A stretch of 64,000 nt of DNA from positions 1 to 64,000 of the forward strand of contig NZ_CANLGU010000002.1 in NCBI RefSeq assembly GCF_947490405.1, read 5' to 3'. Of the stretch, positions 17,088 to 24,540 are shown one piece after another. The notes beneath the pieces are model-generated. The model was not told the origin of the DNA and did not search any database. It saw only the letters and a list, made by a program, of their open reading frames with translations. How positions within the stretch are numbered: the first letter of the stretch is position 1; each line of letters opens with the position of its first letter. A program made the position numbers and the translations under genes. This stretch comes from an uncultured Algibacter sp. (GTDB taxonomy: Bacteria; Bacteroidota; Bacteroidia; Flavobacteriales; Flavobacteriaceae).

Positions 17088-17639
17088 ATGTTTAAATTGA
17101 GTTTAAAGCAACTCATAGAAAATTGTAAAATTGATGATACTAAAGCACAAGGCGAATTATACAAACTCTTTTCGAGTAAGTTATTTGCTATATGCTTAAA
17201 GTATTCACGTAACTATGCCGAAGCAGAAGATAATCTGCAGGATGCATTTTTAACAATTTTTAAAAAAATTGAACAGTACAAGAATAAAGGTTCTTTTGAA
17301 GGTTGGCTAAAACGCATAACGGTTAACACAGTATTACAGCGTTACCGCAATGAAAAAGTTTTTGACATAATTAACGAGAATACTATTGAAGATGTTGAAT
17401 TAGATGTTGATGAAGACACTGTCTCCATTGATTATCTTTTAAAAATAATACAAGAATTACCAGACAGATACCGGCTTGTTTTTAACCTGTATGTTCTTGA
17501 TGGATATTCACATAAAGACATAGCAGAAATGCTAAGTATAACTATTGGAACATCAAAATCTAACTTAGCTAGAGCTAGACAAATTTTGAAACAAACCATT
17601 GAAAATTACAACACTGAGCGACGATCTCAGTCATTATAA
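17088..17639 (+). CDS. ECF-type RNA polymerase sigma-70 factor
   Basis: This 183-residue protein has the region 2 signature (ICLKYSRNYAEAEDNLQDAFLTIF, about 35-58) and a region 4 helix-turn-helix (LPDRYRLVFNLYVLDGYSHKDIAEMLSITIGTSKSNLARA). It would redirect RNA polymerase to a small regulon once released from its anti-sigma factor. The next gene begins immediately after its stop (TAAATG), so translation is coupled to the membrane protein that most likely holds it inactive. Confidence 0.92.
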   Translation: MFKLSLKQLIENCKIDDTKAQGELYKLFSSKLFAICLKYSRNYAEAEDNLQDAFLTIFKKIEQYKNKGSFEGWLKRITVNTVLQRYRNEKVFDIINENTIEDVELDVDEDTVSIDYLLKIIQELPDRYRLVFNLYVLDGYSHKDIAEMLSITIGTSKSNLARARQILKQTIENYNTERRSQSL

Positions 17640-19208
17640 ATGAGTGATAAAAAACATATAGACAGACTTTTTCAGGAAGGCTTTAAAGACTTTGAAGCAA
17701 CACCTAATGATGCCGTTTGGAAAAATATAGAAGCTGAGCTTAACCAGAAAAAGAAAAAACGCCGTGTCATTCCTATTTGGTGGCGTTATGCTGGTGTTGC
17801 GGCTTTATTATTGCTGCTTTTAACTATTGGAGGTGTATTTCTGAATAATTCAGATAAGAATTCAACCAACCAAGTGGTTGATACTGAAAACACAATATTA
17901 AAAGACATTGACGTTAAAGACAACAACCCTTTAAATGACCCTCAAGATACAACGCCAACAATTTCAGATAATACGGCTCAAGAAAATTTGAATAAGGCAT
18001 CTAATAAGTCGTCTGAAATAATAACGAATGATGAAAATACTAACCCATCAACAGAAACTTCTAATGCTGAAACTTCAGCTTCTAAAAAGCAAAATGAAAG
18101 TAAATATAATACACCTTCTAATAAGCAATTAATCCATTCAAAAAAGTTAATTAATCCCAATACGAATGCCATTACAAATTCTTCATCTGAAGAAGCACAT
18201 AAGTTCGAATCAAAACATCTTCAAACTTCATCAGAAAACAGTACTCAAGTTGCTAATACTGCTGAAAAGGACAATACATTAGATAAGAGTATTGACTCTA
18301 AAAACGAAACTCCATTAGTAAATAAAGAAGATGCTAAATCAATTATTAATGGGACATCAAAAGAGAATTCGACTATTGCAAAATCCAATGAAATGCTGGA
18401 TAATGTTACAAATACTAATACCAAAGAAGAAAATAAGCGTTCTATTGAAGATGCTATAAATAACCCCGAAGATTTTATTGAAAAAGAAAACACTCAACTA
18501 AACAGCAGGTGGAGTATCGCCCCAAATGCTGCGCCTGTTTATTTTAATACACTTGGAGACGGCTCATCAATAGACCCTCAATTCAACAATAACTCCAAAT
18601 CAGGAGATGTTAATATGAGTTATGGTATATCTACAAGTTATGCTATAAATAAAAAAATAAGTATTCGCTCAGGAATTCACAGTGTTAACTTAGGTTATAA
18701 CACTAATGATGTGGCTGTATTTCAAAATGTTGGGGCTAGATCAAGCAGTAGTGCTCTGCAAAATGTTAGTAACTCTTCTAACAATGTATCTCTTATTAGT
18801 ACAAAGAGTTTAGAGTCTGATGCTTCTGAGTCTATAGTCGCTTCAAATGCATCAATCAATCAAAATTTAAGATACTTTGAGGTCCCTCTAGAAATTCAAT
18901 ATAAATTATCTGATAGCAAACTTGGTATAAATGTTATCGGTGGTTTTAGTTCGTTCTTTTTAAACGCAAGTAAAGTTTTTTATGAAGAAGACAATGGTAA
19001 TAGAACTATACTTGGAGAGGCAAATAATATAAATAAAGTAAGTTACAGCGCCAATTTTGGATTGGGCTTAAACTATAAAGTTTCAAAACGATTTGATTTA
19101 AATTTAGAGCCCATCTTTAAATATCAATTCAATACGTTTAATAATACTTCTGGTAATTTTTCACCATTTTTAATAGGTGTTTATACTGGATTAGCTATAA
19201 AGTTCTAG
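17640..19208 (+). CDS. Anti-sigma-like inner-membrane protein fused to outer-membrane beta-barrel domain
   Basis: This 522-residue protein has four visible parts. A cytoplasmic N-terminus (1-46, with FKDFEATPNDAVWKNIEAEL and a KKKKRR stop) is typical of flavobacterial anti-sigma-like proteins. One transmembrane helix follows (about 47-68). A roughly 220-residue periplasmic linker rich in Asn, Ser, Thr, Glu and Lys comes next (about 69-285). The C-terminal part is beta-strand-rich (about 289-522), ending GVYTGLAIKF with the terminal phenylalanine common in outer-membrane proteins. It directly abuts the sigma-factor gene. The layout suggests one polypeptide that binds the sigma factor inside and reports on the outer membrane. 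Function is inferred from layout and position; no zinc anti-sigma motif is present. Confidence 0.72.
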   Translation: MSDKKHIDRLFQEGFKDFEATPNDAVWKNIEAELNQKKKKRRVIPIWWRYAGVAALLLLLLTIGGVFLNNSDKNSTNQVVDTENTILKDIDVKDNNPLNDPQDTTPTISDNTAQENLNKASNKSSEIITNDENTNPSTETSNAETSASKKQNESKYNTPSNKQLIHSKKLINPNTNAITNSSSEEAHKFESKHLQTSSENSTQVANTAEKDNTLDKSIDSKNETPLVNKEDAKSIINGTSKENSTIAKSNEMLDNVTNTNTKEENKRSIEDAINNPEDFIEKENTQLNSRWSIAPNAAPVYFNTLGDGSSIDPQFNNNSKSGDVNMSYGISTSYAINKKISIRSGIHSVNLGYNTNDVAVFQNVGARSSSSALQNVSNSSNNVSLISTKSLESDASESIVASNASINQNLRYFEVPLEIQYKLSDSKLGINVIGGFSSFFLNASKVFYEEDNGNRTILGEANNINKVSYSANFGLGLNYKVSKRFDLNLEPIFKYQFNTFNNTSGNFSPFLIGVYTGLAIKF

Positions 19209-19267
19209 GTTTTTGGTTAGATCTGGATATGGGTTTCAATTTAAGCTCTGAAGCTCATATCGAAAAG

Positions 19268-19297
19268 AAACTGCTCGTCCCCTCGAGCAGTTTTTTT
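19268..19297 (+). terminator. Intrinsic terminator of the ECF sigma operon
   Basis: The stem AAACTGCTCG / CGAGCAGTTT with a 6-base loop is followed by a run of seven T from the arm onward. Confidence 0.85.
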
Positions 19298-19311
19298 ATT
19301 TTAAAAACAAT

Positions 19312-19404
19312 TTGGGCGTTACCCACAAGGGGTCGGGCTATCCGTTACAAGTCCTCGTTACGCTTTAGGCGTAACTGTGGGCTTTCCACTACTATCCCTA
19401 ACGC
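19312..19404. repeat. Dispersed repeat family A, full copy
   Basis: The left block reads TTGGGCGTTACCCACAAGG then GGTCGGGCT. The middle contains a hairpin (GTTACGC / GCGTAAC). The right block reads ATCCCTAACGC. The ends GCGTTA and TAACGC are inverted copies of each other. The same layout recurs at 24314-24396 and 27908-28007 with a different central hairpin. Confidence 0.75.
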
Positions 19405-19517
19405 GGGCAAATCCGCCAAAGTCTTTCTTAAAACTAAACTTGGTTATACTTTGTTCAGGTTTCTAAACTCTTTCAGGTTTAGGCAGTCTGCACCTCTAAC
19501 TTTTTAAGTATTTAAAC

Positions 19518-20255
19518 TTAATTATTAAACACTTCAAGCTGTTTCAAAATAACAGCTTTAGTTTTATCATTCAAAGCTCTAGTATCCTCAACAGTCAAAC
19601 CCTCCGTCGATAAAAATTTATGAATCTTTACTCGCATTCTACCTGGGCTTCCGCTAAAAAAAGTATATGAGAATCGTTTTTTATTATCTGCAAACGTTAA
19701 TGGCACAATTGGTATTTGATGATTTATGGCTAACCTAAAAGCACCATCTTTAAATTCATCCAACATAATATGCTCTTCGGGCACGCCTCCTTCAGGAAAA
19801 ATACAAATACTTAACCCTGATTTTAGCCTACGTTGTGCTCTTAAAAACACAGCTTGCCTGCTTTTTGCCGAACTTCTATCAACCAAAATACAAGTGCGTT
19901 TATAAAAAAACCCAAAAAGTGGAATCTTAGCTAACTCCGCTTTGCCAACAAACACAAATGGATTTTTAACCGAGACCAACATCAACATAATATCTGCCAT
20001 CGAGGTGTGGTTAGCAACAAACATATAACTTTTACCTCTTTCTGGAATTTGCTCGCTTTCAATTGTGTAAGCAAAACCCATACCTATTAAAATAAACTTA
20101 GCCCATAGACGGGCTATTCTAAAAAAGAAAGGATACCAAGATTCTTTTGATATAGAAATTAAAAGGATTGGGAAAAGTATAAGAATAGGTAAAGCAACAA
20201 GGATGTAAAACCAAATGCGGTATAATACCCAAAATATATATTTAAAAACCTTCAT
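19518..20255 (-). CDS. plsC: 1-acyl-sn-glycerol-3-phosphate acyltransferase
   Basis: The ATG at 20255 gives a 245-residue membrane protein. Longer readings would run into the divergent trpS gene and lack family residues. An N-terminal membrane segment (about 8-34) precedes the acyltransferase core, which has the catalytic HX4D motif NHTSMAD (H83, D88) and the substrate motif FPEGG (153-157). The enzyme adds the second fatty acid to lysophosphatidic acid at the inner face of the cytoplasmic membrane to make phosphatidic acid. It is transcribed away from trpS. Confidence 0.9.
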   Translation of the reverse strand: MKVFKYIFWVLYRIWFYILVALPILILFPILLISISKESWYPFFFRIARLWAKFILIGMGFAYTIESEQIPERGKSYMFVANHTSMADIMLMLVSVKNPFVFVGKAELAKIPLFGFFYKRTCILVDRSSAKSRQAVFLRAQRRLKSGLSICIFPEGGVPEEHIMLDEFKDGAFRLAINHQIPIVPLTFADNKKRFSYTFFSGSPGRMRVKIHKFLSTEGLTVEDTRALNDKTKAVILKQLEVFNN

Positions 20256-20279
20256 GAAAGCCAAAAATACATAATTGTA

Positions 20280-20310
20280 TTGAGCTATTTTATTAAAACG
20301 TTTACCTTTG
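20280..20310 (+). promoter_or_regulatory. Promoter of trpS
   Basis: TTG at 20280-20282 is followed after 20 bases by TACCTTTG (20303-20310), matching the Bacteroidota -33/-7 pattern. The transcript would carry a leader of about 45 bases that includes part of a family B hairpin repeat. Confidence 0.55.
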
Positions 20311-20336
20311 CTTTTTATGTTTAACAGATGAAAAAG

Positions 20337-20358
20337 ATTCCTGCCTAAGCGGGAAATA
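20337..20358. repeat. Partial family B hairpin repeat in the trpS leader
   Basis: ATTCCTGC...GCGGGAAAT is one arm pair of the element seen complete at 7021-7100. It ends two bases before the trpS ATG, so it could affect translation of trpS. Confidence 0.45.
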
Positions 20359-20360
20359 TT

Positions 20361-21329
20361 ATGGCAAGAATACTTACAGGGATACAAAGCACAGGAACAC
20401 CACATTTAGGAAACATTTTGGGCGCTATTATGCCAGCAATAAAAATGGCTGAAAAACCAGAAAACGATTCGTATTTATTTATTGCAAATCTGCATACGCT
20501 AACACAAATAAAAGATGCTGAATTGTTACGAAATAACACCTATTCTACAGCAGCCACTTGGTTAGCTTTTGGTTTAGATATTGAAAAAACAGTGTTTTAC
20601 AGACAAAGTGATATTCCGCAAGTAACCGAGTTGTCTTGGTATTTAAGCTGTTTCTTCCCTTACCAACGCTTAACCTTAGCGCATAGTTTTAAAGACAAAG
20701 CTGATAGACTGGAAGATGTAAATTCAGGGTTGTTTACTTACCCAATGCTTATGGCTGCGGATATTTTACTCTATGATGCAGAAATAATTCCTGTTGGAAA
20801 AGATCAAGAACAACATATTGAAATGACACGTGATGTAGCATCACGTTTTCATGCAAAAGTTGGAGAAACTTTTGTTTTACCAAAAGCTGAAGTACAAAAA
20901 GACACCAAACTTATTCCAGGTACAGATGGCCAAAAAATGAGTAAGAGTAGAAATAACATCATCAATATATTTTTGGCTGACAAAAAACTACGTAAGCAAA
21001 TTATGGGAATTCAAACGGATAGTACACCACTTGAAGAACCAAAAGATTGGAGCACTTGTAATTGTTTTGCTATTTATAATTTATTGGCTAATGATGCTCA
21101 AATTAACGACATGAAAGCTAATTACGAAAATGGTGGTTATGGTTATGGGCATGCTAAACAAGCTTTATATGAATTGATTTTAGAAACTTTTGCTGAACCA
21201 AGAGAGCGTTATAATTATTATATGAGTAACCTTGAAGAAATTGATAAAGCTTTAGCTATTGGTGCCGAAAAAGCTAAGTTGGTTGCTGATGATGTTTTAG
21301 GAAGGGTTCGTAAGAAGGTTGGGTACTAA
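20361..21329 (+). CDS. trpS: Tryptophanyl-tRNA synthetase
   Basis: This 322-residue class I aminoacyl-tRNA synthetase charges tRNA-Trp. The HIGH-type motif appears as PHLGN (14-18) in TGIQSTGTPHLGN, and the KMSKS loop is at 192-196 (GQKMSKSRNN). Length and motif spacing are normal. Its last four bases overlap the end of dprA, which runs the other way. Confidence 0.96.
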   Translation: MARILTGIQSTGTPHLGNILGAIMPAIKMAEKPENDSYLFIANLHTLTQIKDAELLRNNTYSTAATWLAFGLDIEKTVFYRQSDIPQVTELSWYLSCFFPYQRLTLAHSFKDKADRLEDVNSGLFTYPMLMAADILLYDAEIIPVGKDQEQHIEMTRDVASRFHAKVGETFVLPKAEVQKDTKLIPGTDGQKMSKSRNNIINIFLADKKLRKQIMGIQTDSTPLEEPKDWSTCNCFAIYNLLANDAQINDMKANYENGGYGYGHAKQALYELILETFAEPRERYNYYMSNLEEIDKALAIGAEKAKLVADDVLGRVRKKVGY

Positions 21330-22429
21330 ACCACCTCAAATAACTTCCCAGGCAAAGGTCTAATAACCCCTTTCAATTCCATATTTAAAAGTGTTCCTGA
21401 TACTTTAAAAATGGGCATATCACAATTCAAAGCAATACTATCCAATTGCTGTTTTTCGTTTTCTTTTAAGTAATTATAAATTACTTTTTCAGTAGCATCT
21501 AACTCAACAAATAATTGTTTTTGTATGGCTGGTTTTTTATCGTCTTCAAGTTGCCAATTTAATATATAAGGTACATCCAAAGGCGTTGTCATCATATGTG
21601 CTTTTTGATGCTTTATCAAATTATTACAACCTATACTTTGGGTATCTCCAACGCGCCCGGGAACCGCAAATACATCGCGATTGTATGACCCAGCAATGTC
21701 TGCTGTAACTAAACTTCCACCTTTTTCAGCAGATTCTATAACTATAGTGGCTTCACTTAAACCAGCAATAATTCTATTTCGTTTTAAAAAATTTCGCTTA
21801 TCAAAAACATCTGTACTCCAAAAATCAGAGAAAAAACCACCATTTTTCTCCATATCTACCATATATTTTTTATGCACTTTAGGGTAAATTTGGTTCAATC
21901 CGTGTGCTAAACACGCCACAGTTTGCAAATCGTGTTTCATGGCTGCTTTATGTGCTGTAATATCTGTTCCGTAGGCAAATCCAGAAACAATTATGGGGTC
22001 ATAGGGTGCTAATTTTTCAACTAAATTTTCACAAAAGGCAATCCCATTGGTTGTTATTTTTCGAGCGCCAACAATACTGATAATATGCTGTTTCTTTAAA
22101 TCTATTTTGCCTGTTTGAAATAATAAAATAGGACTATCAATACAATGTTTCAACTTTTCAGGATATTTATCCTCTTGAAAATAAGATACATCTATCTCAT
22201 TTTCTTTGATAAACAATAACTCCTTTTCGGCTTCTTTTAAATGATGCGTTTTAAACAAATCGCTTATTGTTACGGTCCCAATACCATCTATTTTCAAAAG
22301 GTTTGCCTTCTTTTCTTTTAAAACAGCCTCAGCAGAACCACAAGTATTAATCAATCGCTTTGCAGTAATATCCCCAATATTTGGCACATGTTGTAAGGCT
22401 AAAGTATAAAGCAAATCGTTTTCTGTCAT
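21326..22429 (-). CDS. dprA: DNA-processing protein DprA
   Basis: This 367-residue protein loads RecA onto incoming single-stranded DNA during natural transformation. An N-terminal helix-hairpin-helix region (about 10-60, NIGDITAKRL and DGIGTVTISDL) precedes the Rossmann-like DprA domain with VGARK (120-124), SGFAYGTDITAH (149-160) and the later GGSLVTADIAGSYNRDVFAVPG segment. A C-terminal winged-helix (DML1-like) domain follows (about 300-367). Convergent with trpS and divergent from the SPOR-protein gene. Confidence 0.94.
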   Translation of the reverse strand: MTENDLLYTLALQHVPNIGDITAKRLINTCGSAEAVLKEKKANLLKIDGIGTVTISDLFKTHHLKEAEKELLFIKENEIDVSYFQEDKYPEKLKHCIDSPILLFQTGKIDLKKQHIISIVGARKITTNGIAFCENLVEKLAPYDPIIVSGFAYGTDITAHKAAMKHDLQTVACLAHGLNQIYPKVHKKYMVDMEKNGGFFSDFWSTDVFDKRNFLKRNRIIAGLSEATIVIESAEKGGSLVTADIAGSYNRDVFAVPGRVGDTQSIGCNNLIKHQKAHMMTTPLDVPYILNWQLEDDKKPAIQKQLFVELDATEKVIYNYLKENEKQQLDSIALNCDMPIFKVSGTLLNMELKGVIRPLPGKLFEVV

Positions 22430-22520
22430 TCTAAGTATCTAATTATTAAACCGCAATAAAAGAATTTTTACATTGTTAATAAATAGTTAAGTCCAAATTT
22501 TATTGGAAAGCACATTTTTT

Positions 22521-22528
22521 TAACTTTG
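22521..22528 (+). promoter_or_regulatory. -7 element five bases before the SPOR-protein start codon
   Basis: TAACTTTG matches TAnnTTTG and is followed by TTTTC and the ATG at 22534. If used, the mRNA would be essentially leaderless. A TTG at 22503-22505 lies 15 bases upstream, closer than usual. Confidence 0.45.
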
Positions 22529-22533
22529 TTTTC

Positions 22534-23469
22534 ATGCAATTAGAGACCTACATAAGCGACTTACTATATAGATATGAGTGTGTTACCATTCCAGAGTTTG
22601 GTTCATTTTTAACACAGCGCGTATCAGCAACTATTGATGATGCTACAAATACGTTTTATGCTCCAAAAAAAGTGTTGTCTTTTAATGAACAAATTCAACA
22701 GAATGATGGCTTATTAGCGCACTATATTGCCGATATAGAAAAAATACCTTTTGAGGTTGCCAATAAAAAAATTGCTAAACGTGTTAAGCTTCTAAAATCT
22801 TACTTAACACAAGGTGAAACGCTTACTTTTAAAAATATTGGTGAGATTGTTTTTAATAAAGAAGGTAAAATTTTATTTGAACCTACATACCACCTCAACT
22901 ATTTAACAGATGCTTTTGGTTTATCGCAATTTGTAACACCAACTGTAACTCGCGAGGAACACAAAGAAGTTGTTAAAGAGATAGAAAAAGTAATTCCTAT
23001 TACTATTACTCCAGAAAAACGTAAAACTAAACCTTATTTAAAGTATGCTGCAGTGGCATTAATTGCTTTAACATTGGGTGGTTTTGGAGCTTCTAAATTT
23101 TATGTGGATCAAATTGAAGAACATAATCAATTAGCACAAGAAGAGGCTGCACAACAGTTAGATACAAAAATTCAGCAAGCTACCTTTAATTTAAATCCGC
23201 TTCCTGCAATTACTTTAAATGTAACCAAACAAACTGGTAATTACCATATTGTTGCAGGTGCCTTTAGAGTTGAAGAAAACTGCGATAAAAAAGTAAAACA
23301 ACTAAAAGCTGACGGATTTAGTGCCAGAAAAATTGGTGCTAATAAGTACGGTTTACATCAAGTAGCTTATGCGACTTACGAGGGTAGGTTAGATGCCTTA
23401 AAAGCTTTACGAAGTATCAAAAAAACACATAATAGAGATGCTTGGTTACTCGTTAAAAAGCTAGATTAG
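22534..23469 (+). CDS. HU-CCDC81-like and SPOR domain membrane protein
   Basis: This 311-residue protein has an N-terminal pair of HU-related domains of the CCDC81 type (about 1-130: LLYRYECVTIPEFGSFLTQ and GLLAHYIADIEKIPFEVANK). One transmembrane helix follows (about 169-188). The periplasmic C-terminal SPOR domain (about 230-310: NYHIVAGAFRVEENCDKKVKQL) would bind denuded peptidoglycan glycan strands at the division site. The domain order puts a possible DNA- or protein-binding module in the cytoplasm and a septal peptidoglycan sensor outside, so a role linking division and cell wall is likely. This family is common in Bacteroidota; its exact role is not known. Confidence 0.85.
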   Translation: MQLETYISDLLYRYECVTIPEFGSFLTQRVSATIDDATNTFYAPKKVLSFNEQIQQNDGLLAHYIADIEKIPFEVANKKIAKRVKLLKSYLTQGETLTFKNIGEIVFNKEGKILFEPTYHLNYLTDAFGLSQFVTPTVTREEHKEVVKEIEKVIPITITPEKRKTKPYLKYAAVALIALTLGGFGASKFYVDQIEEHNQLAQEEAAQQLDTKIQQATFNLNPLPAITLNVTKQTGNYHIVAGAFRVEENCDKKVKQLKADGFSARKIGANKYGLHQVAYATYEGRLDALKALRSIKKTHNRDAWLLVKKLD

Positions 23470-23509
23470 TTTAACAAACATTTCACTTACCAATTTCTGT
23501 ATTAATACG

Positions 23510-23517
23510 TAACTTTG
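23510..23517 (+). promoter_or_regulatory. Candidate -7 element of the thioesterase gene
   Basis: TAACTTTG, 18 bases before the ATG at 23536, fits the Bacteroidota -7 consensus. No clear -33 box is seen. Confidence 0.4.
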
Positions 23518-23535
23518 CCACATCAAAATTAAAAG

Positions 23536-24045
23536 ATGAAGGCAAAAACTCCCGAACAATCTAAAACAACTATGACCGATATGGTTTTACCCAGTGAAAC
23601 CAATCCGTTAAACAACCTATTTGGTGGCGAATTATTAGCACGTATGGATCGTGCTGCAAGTATTGCTGCCCGCCGTCATTCTAGGCGTATTGTGGTTACA
23701 GCTTCAGTAAACCATGTAGCCTTTAATAGAGCGGTACCATTAGGAAGTGTTGTTACGGTTGAGGCTAAAGTATCTCGTGCCTTCAATACTTCTATGGAAA
23801 TCTATATTGATGTTTGGATGGAAGACAGAGAATCTGGTGCTAGAACCAAAGCTAATGAAGCTATTTACACTTTTGTTGCCGTAGATGAAACCGGTCGCCC
23901 TGTAAAAGTACCAGAAGTCACTCCTGAAACAACTTTAGAAGTAGAACGCTTTGATGCAGCATTACGGCGTAAGCAACTCAGTCTTTTACTAGCTGGTAAA
24001 ATCAAACCTACTGACGCTACTGAGTTAAAAGCATTGTTTGATTAA
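23536..24045 (+). CDS. Acyl-CoA thioesterase (hotdog fold)
   Basis: This 169-residue protein matches the YciA-like acyl-CoA hydrolases, which release free fatty acids and CoA. The hotdog core spans about 10-130, with NPLNNLFGGELLARMD (catalytic aspartate region) and ASVNHVAFNRAVPLGS. The C-terminal extension (about 130-169) is of ordinary length. It is transcribed alone, between the SPOR-protein gene and a small lipoprotein. Confidence 0.88.
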   Translation: MKAKTPEQSKTTMTDMVLPSETNPLNNLFGGELLARMDRAASIAARRHSRRIVVTASVNHVAFNRAVPLGSVVTVEAKVSRAFNTSMEIYIDVWMEDRESGARTKANEAIYTFVAVDETGRPVKVPEVTPETTLEVERFDAALRRKQLSLLLAGKIKPTDATELKALFD

Positions 24046-24094
24046 ACCTTTTTTAACTTCTAAAGTCTTATAGTAAACCCAAAATCATATTGCT

Positions 24095-24307
24095 ATGAGA
24101 ACTTTATTTATTTTATTATCAGTTATCTGTATGATGAGTTTATCATCATGCGCTTCAAGAGTCGTTACAAAACCAGCTTCTGTAACGGTTGTAAAAACAG
24201 CCCCAAAACATCATAAAACAGTTATTGTAAAAGGTAAACGTTACTATTTTTGGAATGGGAAGCATTACAGAAAAACAAGAAGAGGTTACGTATTTGTAAG
24301 AGTTTAA
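24095..24307 (+). CDS. Small basic lipoprotein, unknown
   Basis: This 70-residue protein begins with a lipoprotein signal (MRTLFILLSVICMMSLSSC, lipidated C19). It continues with a short basic region ending in an aromatic-rich motif YYFWNGKHYRK and YVFVRV, which resembles the repeats of small envelope proteins with tyrosine-tryptophan-lysine patterns. No enzyme function is expected. The frame, start and composition all support a real gene. Confidence 0.75.
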   Translation: MRTLFILLSVICMMSLSSCASRVVTKPASVTVVKTAPKHHKTVIVKGKRYYFWNGKHYRKTRRGYVFVRV

Positions 24308-24313
24308 TTTTTT

Positions 24314-24396
24314 GGACATTACCACAAGGGTCGGGCTTTCGGCAGTCGCTCCCTCCTTCGTCGGGGAGCTTCAACAAATGCCTCAATCCCTAACGC
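24314..24396. repeat. Dispersed repeat family A copy
   Basis: It shows ACATTACCACAAGGGTCGGGC on the left (a slightly shortened left block), a central hairpin (GCTCCC...GGGGAGC) and the right block CAATCCCTAACGC. It lies between convergent genes. Confidence 0.7.
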
Positions 24397-24507
24397 AGGT
24401 AAACCCGCAATCATTGGTGCAAAACCAATGGACAAGTATTATCATCGATAGCCAATAATTAATAAAAAGGCAATTAGCAAAATAAATTCTAGAACAGAAC
24501 TTCATAA

Positions 24508-24534
24508 GATCCTGAAACAAGTTCAGGATGACAC
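24508..24534. repeat. Family B hairpin repeat, short form
   Basis: ATCCTGAA...TTCAGGAT with loop ACAAG is followed by GACA. It lies just past the EnvC-like gene and may end its transcript. Nearly identical copies are at 31200-31228 and 44858-44884. Confidence 0.65.
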
Positions 24535-24540
24535 TTCGTA

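Larger units (their letters stand above)
19209..19517. other. 309-base intergenic region with terminator and repeat
   Basis: This space between the convergent barrel-protein and plsC genes holds a terminator (19268-19297) and a full copy of repeat family A (19312-19404). The remaining about 110 bases show no gene or site. Confidence 0.6.

Noticed and set aside
19229-19507. 92-codon plus-strand frame after the sigma operon
   Set aside because: It reads through the terminator and a dispersed repeat copy, so its protein-like look comes from the repeat.
20256-20405. 50-codon extension of plsC
   Set aside because: It overlaps the divergent trpS start and its promoter; the ATG at 20255 begins the family's membrane segment.
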